Source: Lentibacillus sp. Marseille-P4043 (GTDB lineage: Bacteria > Bacillota > Bacilli > Bacillales > Amphibacillaceae). Taken from it: a stretch of DNA of 64,000 nucleotides. The notes under the pieces are model-generated. The model did not search any database. It was not told where the DNA came from and worked only from the letters and a program-made list of their open reading frames with translations. The DNA lies in NCBI RefSeq assembly GCF_900258515.1, contig NZ_LT984884.1, forward strand, positions 333,002 to 397,001, in the 5' to 3' direction. Numbering within the stretch: position 1 is the first letter of the stretch; every line of letters starts with the position of its first letter. Both the position numbers and the translations under genes were made by a program. Below are positions 1-8,365 of this stretch, piece after piece.

Positions 1-187
1 TAAATCCATTTAGATTTACGCTAAATGAAATAGTATCTAGATCAGGGCCGATAAATTCTGACGATGGTTTAGCCCCTATCACATCGTGTTTACTCCAACG
101 TGATCCCGCATCTCTTTGGAATCCTGTAAAAGTGACTATTCTTTTATCGCTTGTTTCAAATATGATATCTCCAAAAAAACCAATCAT
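1..187 (-). CDS. P2 gpU-like phage tail protein (partial, 3' end outside window)
   Basis: The first 62 codons of a leftward gene are present, starting at the ATG at 187; the rest lies beyond position 1. The peptide begins MIGFFGDIIFETSD and carries a pattern with RW, an IG-P-EFIGP block and a following beta strand that resembles the P2 gpU tail family. In P2, U acts in tail completion or termination. It is the last gene visible in the late tail operon, 9 bases after gpV. The assignment rests on remembered family pattern and position among P2-like tail genes, so the family call is moderately sure and the exact role is inferred. Confidence 0.6.
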   Translation of the reverse strand, partial: MIGFFGDIIFETSDKRIVTFTGFQRDAGSRWSKHDVIGAKPSSEFIGPDLDTISFSVNLNGF

Positions 188-196
188 ACGTATCAC

Positions 197-622
197 CTAA
201 TTTCCGATGTTACTTGCTGTGACTTTTCCGGTAGCAGTTATATTACCTTCCACCGTTAGATCACCAATTAACGTCAATGGTTTTTGCGCAGTTATCTGTA
301 ATTGTTGGGAGTTCTTGTCATATTGGATGTACGTTCCATCACTGAAGTGTTTCCGGAATATATTTTTATCTTGAACAGGAACTTTCGATATTTCTGAAAA
401 AAATGGTCCCAAACAAAATCCTTGTTCTATGCCATTAGCAAGAAATATGCAAACTACTTGATCACCTACATCAGGCATATCATACTCAAAACTAAAAAGG
501 GGCAAATCTCCGGAAACAAGATTGTCTTTATCCTCAAATAAAACTTGAACCGTTCCATTAGATTCATTCACGCTGTTCACCTGTCCGACGCGAATCATGT
601 TGCGCAAAACGGTATCGCGCAT
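197..622 (-). CDS. Phage baseplate assembly protein V (tail spike)
   Basis: A 141-residue protein of the P2 gpV / gp45 spike type. The N-terminal half (about residues 8-80) is an OB-like domain with the typical run of VGQVNSVN, VLFED and DVGDQVVCIFL strands. The last 40 residues (LTVEGNITATGKVTASNIGN) form the repetitive beta-helix of the membrane-piercing tip. The ATG overlaps the stop of the preceding gpD gene (TAATG) and has a GGAGGGG site, so it is probably translationally coupled. Together with gpD it would form the central hub and spike of a contractile tail. Confidence 0.85.
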   Translation of the reverse strand: MRDTVLRNMIRVGQVNSVNESNGTVQVLFEDKDNLVSGDLPLFSFEYDMPDVGDQVVCIFLANGIEQGFCLGPFFSEISKVPVQDKNIFRKHFSDGTYIQYDKNSQQLQITAQKPLTLIGDLTVEGNITATGKVTASNIGN

Positions 623-1641
623 TAATACCCCTCCAATACTTTCCTTATTTCAATATCAACGCTATATCCACCACCAACAGAATGAGTCGCTTTTTCAACG
701 TAATATTTTCCGTCGAACACTCCAAACCCTCGCAAATCAACACATACACCACCGAGAAGCTCTATATTCCCAAAAACAGATAGTGACCCCGTTGTTTCTT
801 TTTTATTTAACCTGCGTAGCGTGCGTTGCGCTAATCGTCTCGCCTCGTCACCACTATTTACTTTTTTGTTAATTTGATAGATTTTGCTTTTATCGTCAAT
901 GTCTGTGATCGTGTAAAGATATTTAATAGTTTTTCCTGAATTTACATCATAGTATTTAACATTAACTCCTGCATATTTTGTGTTAGTCAAAGAAGTTTTA
1001 AAAGAATACGACAGAACATCGTCATCCCATTCCTTATAAGTCCTTATTGCGTCTTTTTTCTCAAAATCACTTTCATCAAATATAACAATCTTTGAATCAG
1101 TGACTTTCATAGCCAGACCTTCCTCTTCACAAAGATCAGACAAAAATGATGAATCGGGTGTATCGGTTTGCTCTTTGACATCGTATCGAGGGTTGTTATT
1201 ACCTATGAATTGCAGTTTTAATCCAGCTTGATCGGCTATATCGCTGGCTATCGCTTTTAATGTTGCGTTTCTCCACGATCGACTTTTATCAACACTGGCG
1301 AAGTTTCCATTTAGTGGAGAAGATATCGCGTTTAATGTAAAAGAACTAGGTCTTCCATCATACGACGGTTCATCAACAAAAAAACGACCGCATGGCAAAC
1401 GTTGCTTATCGCCGTCTTCTCGCCAGTTGATCGTTTTTATTATCGGGGTAATCGAATCACCCTTTTCAGGAAACCAATCATTTAACCATACGCGTTCCTC
1501 ATCCTTTAATGAAAGGCTTGCGCTGTCACTGTCACCACTTGCGTTATCAACATATTCAAAGCTTAATAAATCTTTGTTGATCTCGTCTGTTATTTCTACT
1601 CCTTGATATTCTGCGGCTACAGAAGCCCGTCTTGCTAACAT
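622..1641 (-). CDS. Phage late control protein D (baseplate hub)
   Basis: A 339-residue protein matching the P2 gpD / Phage_GPD family, the gp27-like hub that sits on top of the gpV spike. Visible family traits are the N-terminal DEINKDLLSFEYVDNASGDSDSA strand region, a CGRFFVDEPSYDG segment near residue 105, the LKAIASDIADQAGLKL helix and the YAGVNVKYYD strand, ending with a GGGYSVDIEI strand. It lies between gpX and gpV, the order expected for P2-type tails, and overlaps the end of gpX by one base. Confidence 0.85.
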   Translation of the reverse strand: MLARRASVAAEYQGVEITDEINKDLLSFEYVDNASGDSDSASLSLKDEERVWLNDWFPEKGDSITPIIKTINWREDGDKQRLPCGRFFVDEPSYDGRPSSFTLNAISSPLNGNFASVDKSRSWRNATLKAIASDIADQAGLKLQFIGNNNPRYDVKEQTDTPDSSFLSDLCEEEGLAMKVTDSKIVIFDESDFEKKDAIRTYKEWDDDVLSYSFKTSLTNTKYAGVNVKYYDVNSGKTIKYLYTITDIDDKSKIYQINKKVNSGDEARRLAQRTLRRLNKKETTGSLSVFGNIELLGGVCVDLRGFGVFDGKYYVEKATHSVGGGYSVDIEIRKVLEGY

Positions 1642-1856
1642 TAGTTATCGCCTCTCTTCCAGGGAGGTAAATTAGGGGTAGGTGTTGTATCGATTTCAGG
1701 GACAACCAACTCTACACCAGCTCCAAAAATAATAACGTGAGCATATTCTAGGTTGGCTTCTATGATGTTAATTGCAAGTTTTTCGTCTCCATATTGTTCA
1801 TAAGCTACCTTGTCGAAAGTATCGCCGGACACAGTTCTATACTTCATTTCCACCAT
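1641..1856 (-). CDS. Phage tail protein X (LysM-like)
   Basis: A 71-residue protein of the P2 gpX family. It has the LysM-like pattern YRTVSGDTFDKVAYEQYGDE, followed by a short helix, INIIEANLEY and a VELVVPEI strand, then a proline-rich tail. In P2-type phages gpX is a small tail component between the tape measure and gpD genes. The start ATG lies just beyond the tape-measure stop at 1859, and an alternative ATG lies three codons further in. Confidence 0.8.
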   Translation of the reverse strand: MVEMKYRTVSGDTFDKVAYEQYGDEKLAINIIEANLEYAHVIIFGAGVELVVPEIDTTPTPNLPPWKRGDN

Positions 1857-1858
1857 TC

Positions 1859-3916
1859 CTAATCAAAAGATAGTCTGTTACGTTCGGATTCATAGCGCTT
1901 CATCCACCGTTTAAATTCGTTGTAACCTTGTTTTGTGATTTGCTCAATCTCTTTCTTACTAGCTCCATCAGGAATCTGGTATTGCGGACTATAAACAACT
2001 TGAATCGTTTGATCATTGTTATTTGTCGTTGAACCACCATCATCATTAAGTAGTCCTTCAAGTTTTGATAAAGGGAGAACCGCTTCTTGCTCTGAACCTT
2101 CCCCAATCATTGCTAAGGTGGCACCTGTGGTAATTCCACCTTCTGCGAGTGCGGGGATTTTGGGAATATTTACACCGAATGATTTACCCCCGATTTTAGG
2201 AACCCAATCTGGAATACTTATGTTAATACCGTTTAATTTGTCGATTGCGCTGTTAGCAAATCTTATAACCGTATTTACTCCGCCTTTAAAAACAGAAGTT
2301 ACACCATCAAAAATTCCGCCAAACCATTCGCCTATTCCAGAAAATAAATTTTTAATCCCATTATAAGCACTAGTGAAAGCGTTACTTATTGATGTACCGA
2401 CTGATTTTGCGGCGCCGGTTACAACTGAAAAGACTCCCGAAAACCATGAACCTATTCCGGAAAACACTCCAATCACCCAGTTATACGCTGTAGTAAATGC
2501 ATTAATTATTGCTTTTCCTACCGCGGCAGTAACATTTTTTATCATTTGCCAATTCGAAGTTATAAGCGTGACTAACGCGCCAATCGGTCCTGTTATCACC
2601 GTTAATAAAGTTAAACCCCATTCTTTAAAAAATTCAACTATCCCATTAAAAACCGTGATCGCTAATTCCTTTATCCAATTCCAGGTATTAACTAAAAATT
2701 GGCTTACCTTGTCCCAATTTTTTATCAGCAATACACCTGCAGCAATAACAGCTACTATTCCGGCCACAACCCACGTCATAGGATTAGCGAGCATCGCCCC
2801 GTTAAGACCCAACATAGATAGACGAGCCGCGGCCGTGGCTACTCGAAAAGCTTTTATAAATCCTGTCACTGTTTGTACTACGGATAGAGCGAGCATGGCT
2901 GTTTTTACACTCGCTAAAGCAATCCCGATACCGATCAGCAATGGTTTAATCGTAGACCAATTATTTGAAATAAAATTATAGAAAGTTTTTGCTGTCCCGA
3001 GCATCCCTGAAATAGCGTCTTTCGCAAGTGGGATTCCGGTATTGCCTATCCAATCTATTGCAGGTTGAGCTTTTTCAAAAGCTTGTTTGATAAAGTCTCC
3101 AACTTTTGACATAGCTGAAGAAACCGTGGATTGAATTGCTGGCATATTGTCCATAATCTTATCAAGTAATTTTTGCAAAACCGGAAGTGCGTCCGCAGCA
3201 ATCGAATTAAACAGACCTCCCAGGGCATTTTTGGCTTTATCCATTGTATCCGCCCAAAGGACACCAGCTTTTACACTATCTTCGCCTATTACCACGCCCA
3301 TGTCTTGCGCTTCGCTCCGCAAATCTGATATTGCGTCACCACCCGCGACAATGGCGGGCATCAACTCTCTTGCTGTTCTGGTTCCAAATATTTCTTGCGC
3401 AAGCGCAGCTTGCTTTGTGCTGTCTTCCATTTGATGCAAGCTTTTTACAGTTTCCATGAATACAGCGTCCGCGTCTCTTGTTTTACCATTCGTGTCTTCC
3501 GTAGAAACCCCAATACTTTGAATAGCTTTGCGATATTTTTCATTCGTATCCGTTTTCGCTAAACGTTGATTTAACCTTCCTAGGCCTTTTTCAAAGTTTT
3601 CTTGGGAGACCCCGACTTGACCCATTGCATATTGCAATTCCTGAAATGCATCAGAAGATATACCCATTTTCATAGATGTTTTATCAATCGTATCTGCTGT
3701 TTCCGCAAATTTATTGGCCATACCAACCGCCGCTCCACCAACAGCTACTCCCGCTGCGGCTACTCCTGCTGCCATTTTCGCACCTGTTTTAACAATATTT
3801 TTCATTTTACTTCCAAAGTCACCTAACTGTTTTTGTGCGTTGGCGAAAGTTTTTTTCATGGAAGGATCCATTTTTGCCCCGAGTTCAAAAGCGATTTCGA
3901 AATTACTTTTACTCAC
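1859..3916 (-). CDS. Phage tail tape measure protein
   Basis: A 685-residue tape measure protein. The N-terminal 300 residues hold the usual alpha-helical region with the MKTAMLAL, QELQYAMGQVGVSQENFEKGL and TRTARELMPAIVAGG motifs of Gram-positive and P2-like tape measures. Hydrophobic segments occur near residues 45-67, 325-350 and 380-400, followed by Trp/Gly-rich repeats (WFSGVFSVV, WFGGIFDGV). The C-terminus has the EAVLPLSKLEG motif. The start is a GTG at 3914-3916 that overlaps the TGA ending the frameshifted tail-chaperone product. Its length would set the tail length; by family rule of thumb this implies a tail of roughly 100 nm. Confidence 0.9.
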   Translation of the reverse strand: MSKSNFEIAFELGAKMDPSMKKTFANAQKQLGDFGSKMKNIVKTGAKMAAGVAAAGVAVGGAAVGMANKFAETADTIDKTSMKMGISSDAFQELQYAMGQVGVSQENFEKGLGRLNQRLAKTDTNEKYRKAIQSIGVSTEDTNGKTRDADAVFMETVKSLHQMEDSTKQAALAQEIFGTRTARELMPAIVAGGDAISDLRSEAQDMGVVIGEDSVKAGVLWADTMDKAKNALGGLFNSIAADALPVLQKLLDKIMDNMPAIQSTVSSAMSKVGDFIKQAFEKAQPAIDWIGNTGIPLAKDAISGMLGTAKTFYNFISNNWSTIKPLLIGIGIALASVKTAMLALSVVQTVTGFIKAFRVATAAARLSMLGLNGAMLANPMTWVVAGIVAVIAAGVLLIKNWDKVSQFLVNTWNWIKELAITVFNGIVEFFKEWGLTLLTVITGPIGALVTLITSNWQMIKNVTAAVGKAIINAFTTAYNWVIGVFSGIGSWFSGVFSVVTGAAKSVGTSISNAFTSAYNGIKNLFSGIGEWFGGIFDGVTSVFKGGVNTVIRFANSAIDKLNGINISIPDWVPKIGGKSFGVNIPKIPALAEGGITTGATLAMIGEGSEQEAVLPLSKLEGLLNDDGGSTTNNNDQTIQVVYSPQYQIPDGASKKEIEQITKQGYNEFKRWMKRYESERNRLSFD

Positions 3917-4379
3917 TTTTTCTTAATCGCTCCCTTCACTTCTTCGGCCACTTCTCCAAGTTCAAATATGTCTAATTTCTCAAAGTGATCAATACCAGTG
4001 TAAGTGGATAAAGAAAGACGGACGCACGCTTTCCTTAGCGCGCGACCGCCTGTTGGTTTGAATATTTTCTGACCTTCATACTTGAGAAGGCCTATGCGTT
4101 TAAAAAACCCATCACCTTGTTTTTCACCTTTAATCCTTCACCTGCTGGCAGACTCTCGAAAAATTCAACCGGCTTTCCTGATGCTTTGGCGGCAACGATA
4201 CAAGAATAACCGGTTGTCATTTCATTCATGAGGGCCATTTGACCACTTGTATTAAACTGTTTATCGGCATCAATTAAATCTTTTGTAGATAGATTTTCAA
4301 TGCCGGAAAGATCTACTTCTTTATATTCATCGCCCTCAAATTTATATGGCTTTTTAAATGTAATCTTCAATTCACTCAC
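3913..4379 (-). CDS. Tail assembly chaperone E-E' fusion made by -1 frameshift
   Basis: If ribosomes slip back one base at 4098-4107, the gpE-like protein continues for 61 more residues, beginning RIGLLKYEGQ and ending EEVKGAIKKK, and stops at a TGA at 3913-3915 that overlaps the tape-measure GTG start. The product would be 155 residues instead of 95. Nearly all long-tailed phages make a short and a frameshifted long tail chaperone from this position, in P2 the gpE and gpE+E' pair. The open frame, the fit of its stop to the next start and the slippery heptamers are seen directly; translation is inferred. Confidence 0.75.
4092..4379 (-). CDS. Tail assembly chaperone, short form (gpE-like)
   Basis: The zero-frame product has 95 residues and begins MSELKITFKKPYKFEG. 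It resembles the phage tail assembly chaperone families of P2 gpE and Mu gp41, with the KEVDLSGIENLSTKDLIDAD stretch followed by a Met-rich helix. It lies between the tube protein and the tape measure, the conserved position of tail chaperones that bind the tape measure and guide tube polymerisation. It ends with Gly-Phe-Leu-Asn-Ala codons that form the slippery site for the longer product. Confidence 0.8.
   Translation of the reverse strand: MSELKITFKKPYKFEGDEYKEVDLSGIENLSTKDLIDADKQFNTSGQMALMNEMTTGYSCIVAAKASGKPVEFFESLPAGEGLKVKNKVMGFLNA
4098..4107 (-). promoter_or_regulatory. -1 ribosomal frameshift site of the tail chaperone gene
   Basis: Read on the minus strand the codons are GGT TTT TTA AAC GCA TAG. 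They contain two overlapping X-XXY-YYZ heptamers in the right phase, T TTT TTA (4101-4107) and T TTA AAC (4098-4104); the second is the coronavirus-type slippery sequence. The zero-frame stop follows one codon later. No stimulating structure was computed. Confidence 0.7.
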
Positions 4380-4390
4380 TATTACCCCTC

Positions 4391-4912
4391 CTAAATCATA
4401 TTTCGAATGTCACCCAAGATATCTTCTCCATCAACAATGAACACAAAGTTTAATTTGTCGAATTCAAGCATGGTACGTCCTTCTTCTTCAATTTTTATAT
4501 AGAGTACTTCGAGGATGTTAGTTGTTTCTGTTAATCCCCCTACAGCCATTGTTCCGAGATTTAATCCTTTCGGCTGCCCCCTCAACGTAATCTTCAATCC
4601 CCTTCTATCGGTTTTTCCTTGCGCTACATCATAACTCTGTTGAGCCGCCCGTAGAACAATGGATTTACCGCTATTTTTCATCAAACTAAAGGATTTATCA
4701 GTTATTGTACGAAAAGGGATTTCAATAGTTTGGGAACCGAAGTGACCTAGAGTAGAAGATTCATATTCTCCTGCTATTCCTGCTCCAGATACTGTCTCAG
4801 TCATCGCTTCGAAGTTAGGCAATGTTACCTCCGCTGATACACCTACAAGCACATCCGTGTCATTGTATACGTTATAGTTAATAACCTTTTCCGGAATAGG
4901 ATTTGCTGCCAT
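4391..4912 (-). CDS. Phage major tail tube protein FII
   Basis: A 173-residue protein of the P2 FII / Phage_tube family. It starts MAANPIPEKVINYNVYND and shows the family's VTLPNFEAMTETVSGAGIAGE block near residues 28-48, the GHFGSQTIEIPFRTI strand and the DKLNFVFIVDGEDILGDIR C-terminus. The protein polymerises into the inner tube of a contractile tail. It directly follows the sheath gene with a one-base overlap at 4912, the usual FI-FII order. Confidence 0.9.
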   Translation of the reverse strand: MAANPIPEKVINYNVYNDTDVLVGVSAEVTLPNFEAMTETVSGAGIAGEYESSTLGHFGSQTIEIPFRTITDKSFSLMKNSGKSIVLRAAQQSYDVAQGKTDRRGLKITLRGQPKGLNLGTMAVGGLTETTNILEVLYIKIEEEGRTMLEFDKLNFVFIVDGEDILGDIRNMI

Positions 4913-6384
4913 TATTGTTCACCCCTGAATAACGAATTAGTTAATATTGTTGGGTCGAATTCTAGCTCATTCTCAATTTCTTTAGCCGGCGTTAAGAAGC
5001 CAATTTTTTGGGTGAACTTAATTTTCCCATCCAAGATTTGCGACGTTGGATTTTCCGACTGTTTAAACTCAATTTTTGCGCCGGCAATTTGACCACGAGC
5101 TTGGAATCCATTAGCCCGAATGTTCTCACTGTCAACGGCATTTTCTATTAATCGATAGCTAGTAGGGTCATCCACTTCATCAAAATAGTTCAGGATGAAA
5201 GTATTACCCCACCAGTTGAACATACGCCTAACTGCAATAAATCGGTCCTTAGGATCCGGCACTTCATATTGATGAATATCATAGTCATACATGGCGGTAT
5301 TATTTCCCCAAATTCTCCATCCGCGCATATTAATTGCCGTAACAATGCCCTTTCCGTTTAGTCTATTGCCGAGCAATTGATCAAGGAACATCTCTTTTCC
5401 ATCACTAGTAACTCCTGCTTCTACGGGAACTCTTTTGTTGGAAGGTGATTTGTAAGGTACGTCACCATTCTCGGCATCAGTTCGGGAAAGAACAGGCGCA
5501 AGAATAGAACTGAGCCAGTATACTTTCCCGCGGATTTTCACCTTTGGCCAACAAACCATAGACGATTTATCTTCAAAAATCTTCATGTACTTATCTTCAA
5601 TCGCCTCATCAATTGAATTCCCTTCAACATCCAATACATTTTCTGTTTTGAAAGAACCATTAATGCCCTCTGATTTAGATGCAAGAGCCGCACCAACAGC
5701 CGTGTCTTTCGAAAACCCTGGTGCAAATAAAATTGTTGGTACCGAATCTAGTTTTGGAAAAATTGTTGAGACAGTTTCGATTCCTTTGTACTCATTTGTA
5801 GTAGAGTCATATCCACCGATGACATCCTCATTCGTTACCTTTGATGGGTCTAATTGATCAAAATCAGCTTGTAATGAGTTTGTCGAATCAGTAATCGCAC
5901 CTCCGGAAAGCGCCGATATAACCACATTACCTTCATTGTCAAAATCAGCAATGTAATCCGTGTCTTTTACGTATGTTGTTGCTCCATCTTTGTTTTTAAG
6001 AACCAATGAGTCTAAAAGAATGCCTTCTTTCTCGATCTTAGCTTCTTTTTCGACAATTTCTATTGATTCAGCAGAAACAGATTTTTTGTGCATTTCTGGA
6101 TCTATTACGTTAACAAACACGACTGGTCCTGCTTTGATTTGACGGAAAGATGCATCCATTACCTCGCAAAGGGTGTAAGATTCCCAGTTGTCACTGTATC
6201 CCAGCTTGGCTTTTGCTTCCTCGTAATTTTGAATCTTGATCGGCTTATTAACAACCGCATCAATATCTTCTGCCATGTTAATCGGAGCAGTACCAAAAGC
6301 AACCTGCAGCGATGATAACGATTCAATTGGTTGCTCAAGTGTTGTTGGATTTTCTTGAACAGTTATTCCGTGTTTATAAGACAT
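4912..6384 (-). CDS. Phage tail sheath protein FI
   Basis: A 490-residue contractile-tail sheath protein. Family marks are the N-terminal HGITVQENPTTLEQPIESLSS arm, AFGTAPINMAEDID, the ILFAPGFSKD segment near residue 218, WRIWGNNTAMYD and the RMFNWWGNTFILNYF block in the C-terminal part, all typical of P2 FI-like sheaths. Its presence shows the phage is a myovirus. The ATG has a GGAGAG site (around 6393-6398). It is 4 bases downstream of a small conserved gene and overlaps the tube gene by one base. Confidence 0.92.
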   Translation of the reverse strand: MSYKHGITVQENPTTLEQPIESLSSLQVAFGTAPINMAEDIDAVVNKPIKIQNYEEAKAKLGYSDNWESYTLCEVMDASFRQIKAGPVVFVNVIDPEMHKKSVSAESIEIVEKEAKIEKEGILLDSLVLKNKDGATTYVKDTDYIADFDNEGNVVISALSGGAITDSTNSLQADFDQLDPSKVTNEDVIGGYDSTTNEYKGIETVSTIFPKLDSVPTILFAPGFSKDTAVGAALASKSEGINGSFKTENVLDVEGNSIDEAIEDKYMKIFEDKSSMVCWPKVKIRGKVYWLSSILAPVLSRTDAENGDVPYKSPSNKRVPVEAGVTSDGKEMFLDQLLGNRLNGKGIVTAINMRGWRIWGNNTAMYDYDIHQYEVPDPKDRFIAVRRMFNWWGNTFILNYFDEVDDPTSYRLIENAVDSENIRANGFQARGQIAGAKIEFKQSENPTSQILDGKIKFTQKIGFLTPAKEIENELEFDPTILTNSLFRGEQ

Positions 6385-6388
6385 TCAA

Positions 6389-6637
6389 TCACTCTCCTTT
6401 CGCGGCGTAATCAAGGGCTTTTTTATAAAAAAGATTTTCCCGCGTTCCTACTTTTTTTACTTTTTGCTTTGTCGATGCTAATTCATCAACTTTTATAAAC
6501 AATTCTTGGACTGCTTGGCTTTTATCGTAATGTTTTTTTGCATTCGTCGGCAGTTCGCCGATATAAGTAGAATACTGAGGCAATCCGTTTAAAGTCGGGC
6601 CACAATAAATAAGCGTGGCAGGTTTCTTTTTACTCAT
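6389..6637 (-). CDS. Small conserved phage protein of the neck/tail module
   Basis: An 82-residue basic protein starting MSKKKPATLIYCGPTLNGLP. No function is recognised. Proteins with a similar start (YCGP-LNGL-Q-S-Y-GELP) sit directly upstream of sheath genes in other Firmicute contractile prophages, so it is probably a small structural or assembly factor. It overlaps the end of the upstream gene by 4 bases (ATGA type), which suggests coupling. The last 30 residues are lysine-rich and probably helical. Confidence 0.55.
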   Translation of the reverse strand: MSKKKPATLIYCGPTLNGLPQYSTYIGELPTNAKKHYDKSQAVQELFIKVDELASTKQKVKKVGTRENLFYKKALDYAAKGE

Positions 6638-7101
6638 ATTAAATCTCCCACATCCTCTCTCAATATTTGAGGTGTTTTCCAGTTTGTTTCTATTCCAACG
6701 AAAAAATAAGGTTCTGCATCCTCATCATGGTATGCCCAATTTATTGGTAGTCCTAGTTCATATTGATCGTTTATCAAAGGATTTCTTTCCAAATTATCAG
6801 TAATACGATTGGCCACATTCACCGCGTCTTTATACCCCTGATTGTTACTGTTACGATCAACAACACCGATGATAAATTGTACCTTCGTTTTATTTCCTTC
6901 CTCCGGATCCGTTTTCGAACCATCCGCCAGGCGAATGATAATACACGGATAGGGATCCTCTTTTTCCTTACCCTTGTTTGGTAAATGCTGTTCGAAAATT
7001 TTTATTGGCGCATAATCATTGGTTAAGTTTTTAAGCTTAAAATGATTAAATTCTTGCAACAGCCTTATTTTCAAATCTTCCTGCAATAAAAGAGGAATCA
7101 T
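6634..7101 (-). CDS. Probable tail terminator/completion protein
   Basis: A 155-residue protein with an alpha/beta pattern: an N-terminal helix (LLLQEDLKIRLLQEF), an IIIRLADGSK strand, a VQFIIGVVDRNSNNQGYKDAVNVANRI strand-helix unit and a FFVGIETNWKTP strand. Position, between a gpZ-like minor tail protein and the sheath gene, is where tail terminators lie in mosaic phages. The function is inferred from size, fold pattern and synteny; no diagnostic motif is visible. Confidence 0.5.
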   Translation of the reverse strand: MIPLLLQEDLKIRLLQEFNHFKLKNLTNDYAPIKIFEQHLPNKGKEKEDPYPCIIIRLADGSKTDPEEGNKTKVQFIIGVVDRNSNNQGYKDAVNVANRITDNLERNPLINDQYELGLPINWAYHDEDAEPYFFVGIETNWKTPQILREDVGDLI

Positions 7102-7103
7102 AA

Positions 7104-7670
7104 CTATTTCCCCTTCCCTTTTTCTAAAATACGATTGATCTCGTGATCCAATCGTTTTTTGAGTGTTTCTTGCCCTTGCTTTTCAATTTCTTTATGCACT
7201 TCATCATTACCTATCATTTGCGGAACAGATGGACCGAATAAACGTTTAATAGGCAACCTAGAATCACCTGTCCGTTGAAACACCTTTCGGCCATTTATGT
7301 CAGCAACAAATGCTCCCATAACAGCACTAACACTACTTTTTTTGACCGCTATTTTTATAGGGCTTTTACGTTTAGGATTAACAGTCTTTGGCGATACTTT
7401 GAATCTATCTAAAGGAATCAATTCACCGCTTGACTGGACTTTGGCTCGGAGTGCGCTTTTTGTTGCTCGTGTCTTAGTCAGCGTAGCTCCAATATCGCCC
7501 GCTTTGATGTTATATCCCTTCCGCACTTCTTTTTTAACGTTTGAATTAATGTTCGTAACTGCCCTGTTAATAGCTTTAGATATAGCGCTAGGTGTTTGTT
7601 TTTGAAAATCGCCAAGCTTTTTCTGGACTTCCCGAATCATTTTCTCATCTACTTCAACAGTTGCTCTCAT
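7104..7670 (-). CDS. Prophage minor tail protein Z (gpZ-like)
   Basis: A 188-residue basic protein resembling lambda gpZ (Minor_tail_Z). It has the TPSAISKAINRAVTNINSNVKKEVRKGYNIKA pattern near residues 26-57, in which a conserved helix precedes an 'I-A-DI' turn, and the RLPIKRLFGPSVPQMIG block near residues 138-154 that marks this family. In lambda, Z acts in connecting tail to head. It overlaps the upstream FII-like gene by 4 bases. Confidence 0.75.
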   Translation of the reverse strand: MRATVEVDEKMIREVQKKLGDFQKQTPSAISKAINRAVTNINSNVKKEVRKGYNIKAGDIGATLTKTRATKSALRAKVQSSGELIPLDRFKVSPKTVNPKRKSPIKIAVKKSSVSAVMGAFVADINGRKVFQRTGDSRLPIKRLFGPSVPQMIGNDEVHKEIEKQGQETLKKRLDHEINRILEKGKGK

Positions 7671-7984
7671 GATCTAGCAGCCCCTAAAGTTATTGTGTAC
7701 ATACCCTCGTCTTCCTTCACATCATTAACATAGAGCAAATCTCCATCAATCATTAAATCTTGTCCAGGGAACGGCTCAAAATCTAATTCGCTTTTAGCAA
7801 CATGAAATAGGAGCTCGCTAGTCGCAAGCCCCTCTCCACCATTAGATAATTGTATTTCTTTCAACGCTTCACTATCAAAAACTACTTTAACGGAATCCCC
7901 GTCAATATCAATAACATCTGCAAATTCATCGACGTTCATAAATGATGATAAATCAGAATCAAAATAATCCTTCAAACGAGGCAT
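7667..7984 (-). CDS. Lambda FII-like head-tail attachment protein
   Basis: A 105-residue acidic protein whose layout matches lambda gpFII (Phage_attach): an N-terminal flexible arm, a VVFDSEAL strand, ATSELLFHVAKSEL, then FPGQDLMIDGDLLYVNDVKEDEG and a final YTITLG strand. In lambda this protein forms the joining platform for the tail on the head connector. It lies between the capsid genes and gpZ as in lambda. Overlaps of one to four bases on both sides indicate a tightly coupled operon. Confidence 0.65.
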   Translation of the reverse strand: MPRLKDYFDSDLSSFMNVDEFADVIDIDGDSVKVVFDSEALKEIQLSNGGEGLATSELLFHVAKSELDFEPFPGQDLMIDGDLLYVNDVKEDEGMYTITLGAARS

Positions 7985-8352
7985 TATTCTTCTTCCTCGG
8001 TTAACGCAAGTACTTCATCGACTTTTTGATTTTCAACAATTAAACCGATGAGATCTGCTTTTGAAATATTACCTGAAAATTCAAGTTCAACTTCTTTAGC
8101 GATAGATTTCAAATCAAAGTAATCTATTGATTCAAGTTCTTCTTTTGCGTTTAAATGTTGTAAGTCTTCGGGTGATGCTTGGTCTTCCTTTTCCGGATCC
8201 TCGGATGGTTCGCTATTTTCTATTTTACCCACAAAAAAAGCGACCCCTAGATTAACGAGACGCTGCGCTTGTTGGTTATTAATTTTTTCAATTATATTAC
8301 CGGGATCATACGTTTTCCCATCATGTGTAACTTTTTCACTTAATTTTATCAA
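7984..8352 (-). CDS. Small acidic head-module protein, possible head completion factor
   Basis: A 122-residue acidic protein. The first 45 residues form a small beta-rich unit (KVTHDGKTYDPGNIIEKI). A charged Glu/Asp/Pro linker follows (about residues 47-70). The C-terminal part (IDYFDLKSIAKEVELEF, then SKADLIGLIVE) looks like a HeH/LEM or SAP-type two-helix unit found in phage head-tail connector proteins. No certain family is recognised. It lies 13 bases after the major capsid gene. Confidence 0.5.
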   Translation of the reverse strand: MIKLSEKVTHDGKTYDPGNIIEKINNQQAQRLVNLGVAFFVGKIENSEPSEDPEKEDQASPEDLQHLNAKEELESIDYFDLKSIAKEVELEFSGNISKADLIGLIVENQKVDEVLALTEEEE

Positions 8353-8365
8353 CGGAAATCCCTCC

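Noticed and set aside
3001..3926. Several plus-strand ORFs opposite the tape measure gene
   Set aside because: Shadow frames of a real gene; no ribosome sites or plausible protein patterns.
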